Origin: Streptococcus mitis
GTDB lineage: Bacteria > Bacillota > Bacilli > Lactobacillales > Streptococcaceae
NCBI RefSeq assembly: GCF_009496285.1
Contig: NZ_WIJK01000004.1
Span: 38,424 to 102,423, forward strand
DNA length: 64,000 nt
Direction: 5' to 3'
Below the pieces are notes generated by a model. That model was not told the DNA's origin, did not search any database, and saw only the letters and a list, made by a program, of their open reading frames with translations. The translations under genes were made by a program, and so were the position numbers. How positions within the stretch are numbered: position 1 is the stretch's first letter; each line of letters begins with the position of its first letter. Of this stretch, positions 59,530 through 64,000 are shown in pieces.

Positions 59530-61497
59530 ATGAAAACGAAAAAGTGGATGTTAACAGCAGGAGTGGTCCTGAGTACAGCAGTCCTTCTTGTAGCTTGTGG
59601 TAAAGCTGACAAGGAAGCAGATGCGCCTACAACTTTCTCTTATGTCTATGGAGTAGACCCATCATCTTTGGACTACAGTATCGCAACTCGTACTTCAACA
59701 ACTGATATCATCGGTAACGTTGTTGATGGTTTGTTGGAAAACGATGAATATGGGAATTTGATTCCTTCCCTCGCTGAGGATTGGAGTGTCTCACAAGACG
59801 GTTTGACTTATACTTATAAACTTCGTAAAGGGGTTAAATGGTACACGTCAGAAGGTGAAGAATACGCTGAAGTAACTGCGCATGATTTTGTTACAGGGTT
59901 GAAACACGTAGCTGATGGCAAATCAGACGGTGTCACTCTTATTCAAAACTCAATTAAGGGCTTGAATGAATATATGACTGGTGAGACGAACGACTTCTCA
60001 ACAGTTGGAGTTAAGGCAGTGGATGATTATACTGTTGAGTACACTCTAAACGCACCTGAAACTTTCTGGAATTCAAAAGTAACTTCAGCAACTATGTTGC
60101 CAGTAAATGAAGAATTCCTCAAAGCTTCTGGTAAAAATTATGGAACGGTCAGTCCAGCTGGTATTCTTTATAACGGTCCATATATTTTGAAGACATTGAC
60201 TTCAAAATCTTTAATCGAATATGAAAAGAATCCAAATTATTGGGATAAAGAGAAGGTTAAAATCGAGAAAGTTAAATTAACTTACTATGATGGATCAGAC
60301 CAAGAATCCTTGATCCGTAGCTTCTCTTCGGGTGTTTACACAACAGCTCGCCTCTTCCCAAGTAGCTCAAACTTTGCTTCTACTTTGGAGCAATACGGGG
60401 ATAAAATTACATATAGTCCACAGGATTCAACTAGTTACTACTTTACCTTTAACGTAAACCGTCAATCTTTCAATAAGACAGCGAAAACAAGTGAAGAACA
60501 GAAAACTTCTACAAAAGAAGCGATGTTGAACAAGGACTTCCGTCAAGCCATCAACTTTGCCTTCAACCGTCATTCTTATGCTGCCCAGCTTAACGGTGAA
60601 GATGGTGCAGATAAGATTATTCGTAATAGCTTAGTACCAGACAATTTCGTTCAATCTGGTGGTAAAAACTTTGGTGATATTGCTCAAAAAGAATTGGTCA
60701 ACTATGGAGACCAATGGAAAGGTGTTGAGCTTGTAGACGGAAAAGATACCATCTACAATCCTGACAAAGCCAAAGCTTCATTTGAAAAAGCTAAGAAAGA
60801 ATTGGAAGCAAAAGGTGTAACCTTCCCAATTCACTTGGATGTCCCAGTTGAACAGACAGATACCATTGCCGTTCAACAAAGCAATTCCTTCAAGCAATCA
60901 ATCGAGTCAACTCTTGGTTCTGAAAATGTCGTGATCGATGTTCTTCAGATGACTGATAACGAGAAGGAAAGCATTACATCTCAAGCGCGTGTTCCTGCTC
61001 AAAAAGACTATGACTTGAACAGTACTGGATGGGCTCCAAGCTATCAAGACCCAGCAAGTTATCTCAATATTATGGATCCTAAGACTGGTTCCGCTATGAA
61101 ACACCTTGGTATTACTAAAGGAAAAGACAAGGAAGTAGTAGCTCAACTAGGTTTGGACGAATATAAGAAACTCTTGGATGATGCAGTTTCTGAGAAAAAT
61201 GACTTAGATAAGAGATATGAAAAATATGCTAAAGCTCAAGCTTGGCTTACTGATAGTTCTCTCTTGATGCCAACAGCTTCATCAGGTGGTTCACCAGTTG
61301 TCAGCAATGTCGTTCCATTCTCTAAACCATACTCACAAGTAGGTATTAAGGGTGATCCATACATCTTCAAGGGAATGAAATTGCAAAAAGAGATTGTAAC
61401 TGCTAAAGAATATCAAGCAGCTCTTGAAAAATGGCAAAAAGAAAAATTGGAATCAAACAATAAATACCAAAAAGAATTAGAAAGTCATGTCAAATAA
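59530..61497 (+). CDS. Oligopeptide-binding lipoprotein (AliA/AmiA type)
   Basis: The 655-residue protein has a lipobox (LLVACGKA) and the family-5 oligopeptide-binding fold: GVDPSSLDYSIATRTSTTDI, then ENDEYGNLIPSLAEDWSVSQ and KNPNYWDKEKV. No permease or ATPase gene is nearby, so it probably supplies peptides to the Ami transporter encoded elsewhere, as AliA and AliB do. It may also sense peptides. AAAGGAG precedes the ATG. The reading frame is intact over its whole length. Confidence 0.9.
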   Translation: MKTKKWMLTAGVVLSTAVLLVACGKADKEADAPTTFSYVYGVDPSSLDYSIATRTSTTDIIGNVVDGLLENDEYGNLIPSLAEDWSVSQDGLTYTYKLRKGVKWYTSEGEEYAEVTAHDFVTGLKHVADGKSDGVTLIQNSIKGLNEYMTGETNDFSTVGVKAVDDYTVEYTLNAPETFWNSKVTSATMLPVNEEFLKASGKNYGTVSPAGILYNGPYILKTLTSKSLIEYEKNPNYWDKEKVKIEKVKLTYYDGSDQESLIRSFSSGVYTTARLFPSSSNFASTLEQYGDKITYSPQDSTSYYFTFNVNRQSFNKTAKTSEEQKTSTKEAMLNKDFRQAINFAFNRHSYAAQLNGEDGADKIIRNSLVPDNFVQSGGKNFGDIAQKELVNYGDQWKGVELVDGKDTIYNPDKAKASFEKAKKELEAKGVTFPIHLDVPVEQTDTIAVQQSNSFKQSIESTLGSENVVIDVLQMTDNEKESITSQARVPAQKDYDLNSTGWAPSYQDPASYLNIMDPKTGSAMKHLGITKGKDKEVVAQLGLDEYKKLLDDAVSEKNDLDKRYEKYAKAQAWLTDSSLLMPTASSGGSPVVSNVVPFSKPYSQVGIKGDPYIFKGMKLQKEIVTAKEYQAALEKWQKEKLESNNKYQKELESHVK

Positions 61498-61531
61498 AAC
61501 AGACTAGTACTTTTGGAATAAAGGGGCCTAT

Positions 61532-62221
61532 ATGGAATGGATTAAACTAATAGGGATATTTATCATTGTGATTGGTTTTGTCTATAAATTAGATACCATT
61601 GCAACGGTAGTCTTAGCTAGTTTAGTTACAGCTCTAGTTTCTGGAGTTTCTCTTGTTGAGTTCTTGGAAATTTTGGGAAAAGAATTTAGTAATCAACGAG
61701 TTCTGACGATTTTTATGGTAACCTTGCCACTAGTAGGTTTATCTGAAACTTTTGGCCTCAAGCAACGTTCGATTGACTTGATTCAAAAGATAAAGGGACT
61801 AACAGTTGGAAGTTTTTATACAGTGTATTTCTTTTTTCGGGAACTCGATGGTTTCTTTGCCATTCGTCTAGGAGGACATTCGCAGTTTGTAAGGCCTTTG
61901 GTTGAACCCATGGGACAAGCAGCAGCAGAGTCACAATTAGGTAGAAAATTAACGGAGCAGGAGAGCGAAGCGCTAAAAGCGCGTGCAGCAGCAAATGATA
62001 ATTTCGCAAATTTCTTTGCTCAAAACACTTTCGTTGGTGCAGGTGGTGTCCTCTTGATAGGGGGCACACTGGACCAATTAGGTTACGAAAGTAATTATGC
62101 AGGAATTGCTTCAGCTTCGCTTATAGTTGCAGGAATTGCCCTATTTATAGTTGGGATTTACAATTACCTGTTTGATAGAAAACTGCTAGCAAATAAGGTT
62201 AGTAAAGGGAAAGAAGAATGA
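61532..62221 (+). CDS. DUF969 family membrane protein
   Basis: The 229-residue protein has about six hydrophobic segments, with GLKQRSIDLIQKIKGLTVGS and FFAIRLGGHSQFVRPLVEPM, the pattern of DUF969. It is always paired with DUF979, forming a predicted two-part transporter. It overlaps the DUF979 gene by four bases (ATGA). Adjacent pcp suggests pyroglutamate or pyroglutamyl peptides as a substrate, which is inference. Confidence 0.87.
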   Translation: MEWIKLIGIFIIVIGFVYKLDTIATVVLASLVTALVSGVSLVEFLEILGKEFSNQRVLTIFMVTLPLVGLSETFGLKQRSIDLIQKIKGLTVGSFYTVYFFFRELDGFFAIRLGGHSQFVRPLVEPMGQAAAESQLGRKLTEQESEALKARAAANDNFANFFAQNTFVGAGGVLLIGGTLDQLGYESNYAGIASASLIVAGIALFIVGIYNYLFDRKLLANKVSKGKEE

Positions 62222-63141
62222 CCAATCTAGCAAGACAGTTATTAGAGTTGACCTATATTGTGATTGGTTGTCAATTCCTTCACACGGCCTATTGTAGCTA
62301 TAAAGACAAAACAAACCCAGTTCGATGTGGAACGGCTGGGTTTTGGGCTTTATTGGGCATCAGTTTTATCGGTGGTTCCTATCTACCTTCTGTCTGTATT
62401 GGAGTTATCGTAGTGCTATTAGCCCTGCTAACTCTCTTTAAACAGGTTCGTATCGGCACCTTACCGTCTCTGGATGAAGTCAAGGCAAATATTGAAGCTA
62501 AACGACTAAAGAATAAAATTTTTATTCCAGTCATGTTAATGGCTTTGATTGCTTTGGTATTAGCAAAAATGATCCCTGAGTTTAGTAAGATTGCTATCAG
62601 TCTTGCTGCATTTTTCGCAACCATCTCTCTTTTATTGATTACTAAGAGTTCTCCTAGAAGTTTGTTAGCAGAAAACAATCGCATGGTGCAACAAGTTTCA
62701 ACCAGTGGGATTGTGCCTCAACTTTTAGGTGCTTTAGGGGCAATATTTACCGTAGCAGGAGTTGGAGACCTGATTTCTCACTTGATAAGTGGTTTAGTTC
62801 CATCGGGCAGTCGTTTTATGGGTGTGGTAGCTTATGTCCTTGGGATGGTTCTATTCTCCATGATAATGGGTAACGCCTTTGCTGCCTTTACTGTTATTAC
62901 TGCTGGAATTGGTGTTCCCTTTGTATTTGCCTTGGGAGCTGATCCAATCGTGGCAGGTGCTCTTGCTATGACAGCAGGTTGTTGTGGAACTTTATTAAGC
63001 CCAATGGCTGCCAATTTCAATACCTTACCTGTAGTACTTTTGGATATGAAAGATCCAAATGGCGTTATCAAAGCGCAAGTAGGAGTAGCTATTATCATGA
63101 TTATCATACATGTATTTTTGATGTACTTTTTGGCATTTTAG
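62218..63141 (+). CDS. DUF979 family membrane protein
   Basis: The 307-residue protein has about nine hydrophobic segments. The [19 protein letters not shown] and [20 protein letters not shown] blocks are characteristic of DUF979. It partners the DUF969 protein. The conserved Gly- and Asn-rich loops look like a substrate path of an ion-coupled carrier. It is 13 bases before pcp, and all three genes form one unit. Confidence 0.87.
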   Translation: MTNLARQLLELTYIVIGCQFLHTAYCSYKDKTNPVRCGTAGFWALLGISFIGGSYLPSVCIGVIVVLLALLTLFKQVRIGTLPSLDEVKANIEAKRLKNKIFIPVMLMALIALVLAKMIPEFSKIAISLAAFFATISLLLITKSSPRSLLAENNRMVQQVSTSGIVPQLLGALGAIFTVAGVGDLISHLISGLVPSGSRFMGVVAYVLGMVLFSMIMGNAFAAFTVITAGIGVPFVFALGADPIVAGALAMTAGCCGTLLSPMAANFNTLPVVLLDMKDPNGVIKAQVGVAIIMIIIHVFLMYFLAF

Positions 63142-63154
63142 CAAAGGAAATAAA

Positions 63155-63799
63155 ATGAAAATATTAGTTACAGGTTTTGATCCTTTTGGTGGTGAAAAGG
63201 TTAATCCAGCCTTGGAAGCTGTTAAATTATTACCGAAAGAAATCCATGGGGCTGAGGTTTATTGGGCAGAAATCCCAACGGTCTTTTATAAATCAGCAGA
63301 GATTTTAGAAACAGAAATTGAACGATATCAGCCAGATGTAGTGTTCTGCATCGGCCAGGCAGGTGGAAGAGCGAGTCTAACACCTGAGAGAGTCGCTATC
63401 AATCAAGATGATGCTAGAATTCCAGATAACCAAGGAAATCAGCCGATAGACACACCTATTCGACTAGATGGAGAAGCTGCCTATTTTAGCACACTCCCTA
63501 TTAAAGCAATGGTACAAGCTGTAAAAGAGGAAGGGCTACCAGCTACAGTGTCCAATACAGCAGGAACCTTTGTTTGTAATCATTTGATGTACCAGGCTCT
63601 CTATTTAGCAGATAAAAAGTTTCCACATATGAGAGCAGGTTTTATGCATATTCCTTATATGACAGAACAGGTGATCAATAAACCTAATACAGCATCTATG
63701 AGTTTACCTGATATCGTCAGAGGTATCGAAGCTGCGATTGGTGCTATCGTAGATTATAAAGATAAGGACATAAAATTAGTGGGTGGGGCAACCCACTAA
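63155..63799 (+). CDS. pcp: Pyroglutamyl peptidase I
   Basis: The 214-residue cysteine peptidase (C15) removes N-terminal pyroglutamate. The catalytic Glu is in [14 protein letters not shown], Cys in [11 protein letters not shown] and His in GFMHIPYM. The start [20 protein letters not shown] is the family signature. It is the last gene of the DUF969-DUF979-pcp unit. Confidence 0.95.
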   Translation: MKILVTGFDPFGGEKVNPALEAVKLLPKEIHGAEVYWAEIPTVFYKSAEILETEIERYQPDVVFCIGQAGGRASLTPERVAINQDDARIPDNQGNQPIDTPIRLDGEAAYFSTLPIKAMVQAVKEEGLPATVSNTAGTFVCNHLMYQALYLADKKFPHMRAGFMHIPYMTEQVINKPNTASMSLPDIVRGIEAAIGAIVDYKDKDIKLVGGATH

Positions 63800-63843
63800 C
63801 AATGAATCTTCCCTAGATTAAAAAATAAAATTTTGTCACAAAA

Positions 63844-63874
63844 ACTCTTTATCAAGGTTGTCTTGATAAAGAGT
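63844..63874. other. Perfect 13-bp hairpin downstream of pcp
   Basis: ACTCTTTATCAAG pairs with CTTGATAAAGAGT around GTTGT. A T tract follows only in the minus direction, so on the plus strand it may stabilise the pcp mRNA end. Confidence 0.6.
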
Positions 63875-63886
63875 CAGATTGAAGAC

Positions 63887-63923
63887 AAAGTCCTTGGAAG
63901 TCAAGTTTCTAAGGGCTTTTCTT
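63887..63923 (+). terminator. Probable terminator after pcp
   Basis: AAAGTCCTT pairs with AAGGGCTTT (one G-U pair), with a T-rich tail TTCTTTG. Confidence 0.55.
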
Positions 63924-63935
63924 TGTGTAAAGTCG

Positions 63936-63941
63936 TATAAT
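63936..63941 (+). promoter_or_regulatory. -10 element of the last gene
   Basis: TATAAT lies 30 bases before the ATG at 63972. No clear -35 is seen. Confidence 0.4.
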
Positions 63942-63971
63942 AGAGGTAAGAAGAGTTGTGAGGTAATCCCT

Positions 63972-64000
63972 ATGTTTCACAAAGAAAAACCTGATTATAA
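63972..64000 (+). CDS. Start of a gene cut by the window end
   Basis: Only MFHKEKPDY is visible, after a GAGGTAAT ribosome site. Too short to identify. Confidence 0.4.

Noticed and set aside
1..64000. CRISPR arrays, tRNA or rRNA genes, prophage, BOX elements
   Set aside because: No regularly spaced repeats, tRNA-like cloverleaf ends, rRNA sequence, phage structural genes or recognisable BOX modules were seen on reading through the window.

Overview
The window looks like the chromosome of a mitis-group Streptococcus (S. mitis / S. oralis / S. pneumoniae neighbourhood). The basis is the AT-rich composition, TGn-extended -10 promoters, strong AGGAGG ribosome sites, and a pneumococcus-like gene order: slrA; rpsP-khpA; rimM-trmD; bioY-gor; a MacAB-like efflux operon; metG; pepN; ciaRH; rpiA-deoB-punA-deoD; coaA-rpsT; pdp-deoC-cdd and a nucleoside ABC importer; plsY; parE and parC; ilvE; pcp. 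The species is inferred from recognition of these proteins, not from a database search. I see no rRNA, tRNA, CRISPR array or prophage.

Layout. 1-5.4 kb holds translation and RNA genes (S16, KhpA, RimM, TrmD) with small proteins and one frameshifted gene. 5477-6876 is an ISL3-family IS1167-like element with imperfect ends, an exact 8-bp target duplication and a frameshifted transposase. It sits between the ydbC terminator and the bioY stop codon. 6.9-16.8 kb holds bioY, gor, the efflux operon, metG, an aldo/keto reductase and a secreted nuclease lipoprotein. 16.9-22.7 kb is an accessory block with no internal terminator that I can see: a DUF2829 (Tad2-like) protein, a short-chain dehydrogenase, five consecutive small immunity-like genes with no toxin, a Nudix hydrolase, a broken acetyltransferase, a stand-alone PEP-enzyme-like barrel lacking the catalytic Cys, and a broken ASCH gene. 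22.8-30 kb holds pepN, ciaRH and an HrtBA-like ABC pair. 30-48 kb is dominated by nucleoside and pentose salvage: RpiA, DeoB, PunA, DeoD, Pdp, DeoC and Cdd, plus the nucleoside lipoprotein and its ABC transporter. Together these import nucleosides, cleave them to base and pentose phosphate, and feed central metabolism. 48-64 kb holds plsY, a polar amino-acid ABC importer, topoisomerase IV (parE and parC separated by an unknown gene and a nucleotidyltransferase), ilvE, an oligopeptide-binding lipoprotein and a DUF969-DUF979-pcp set.

The most interesting signal is an RNA-leader-like structure present three times: two tandem copies directly before deoD and one directly before parC. All three share a 4x4 internal loop AGAU/CCUA flanked by helices whose sequences differ but still pair. 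The copies next to the coding sequences end a few bases before start codons that lack a Shine-Dalgarno site. A second theme is three genes (the U32 gene, an rRNA-methyltransferase-like gene and plsY) whose TGG-extended -10 lies 6-7 bases before the ATG, which predicts leaderless mRNAs. Four apparent single-base deletions break genes, so either decay or base-calling error should be checked.
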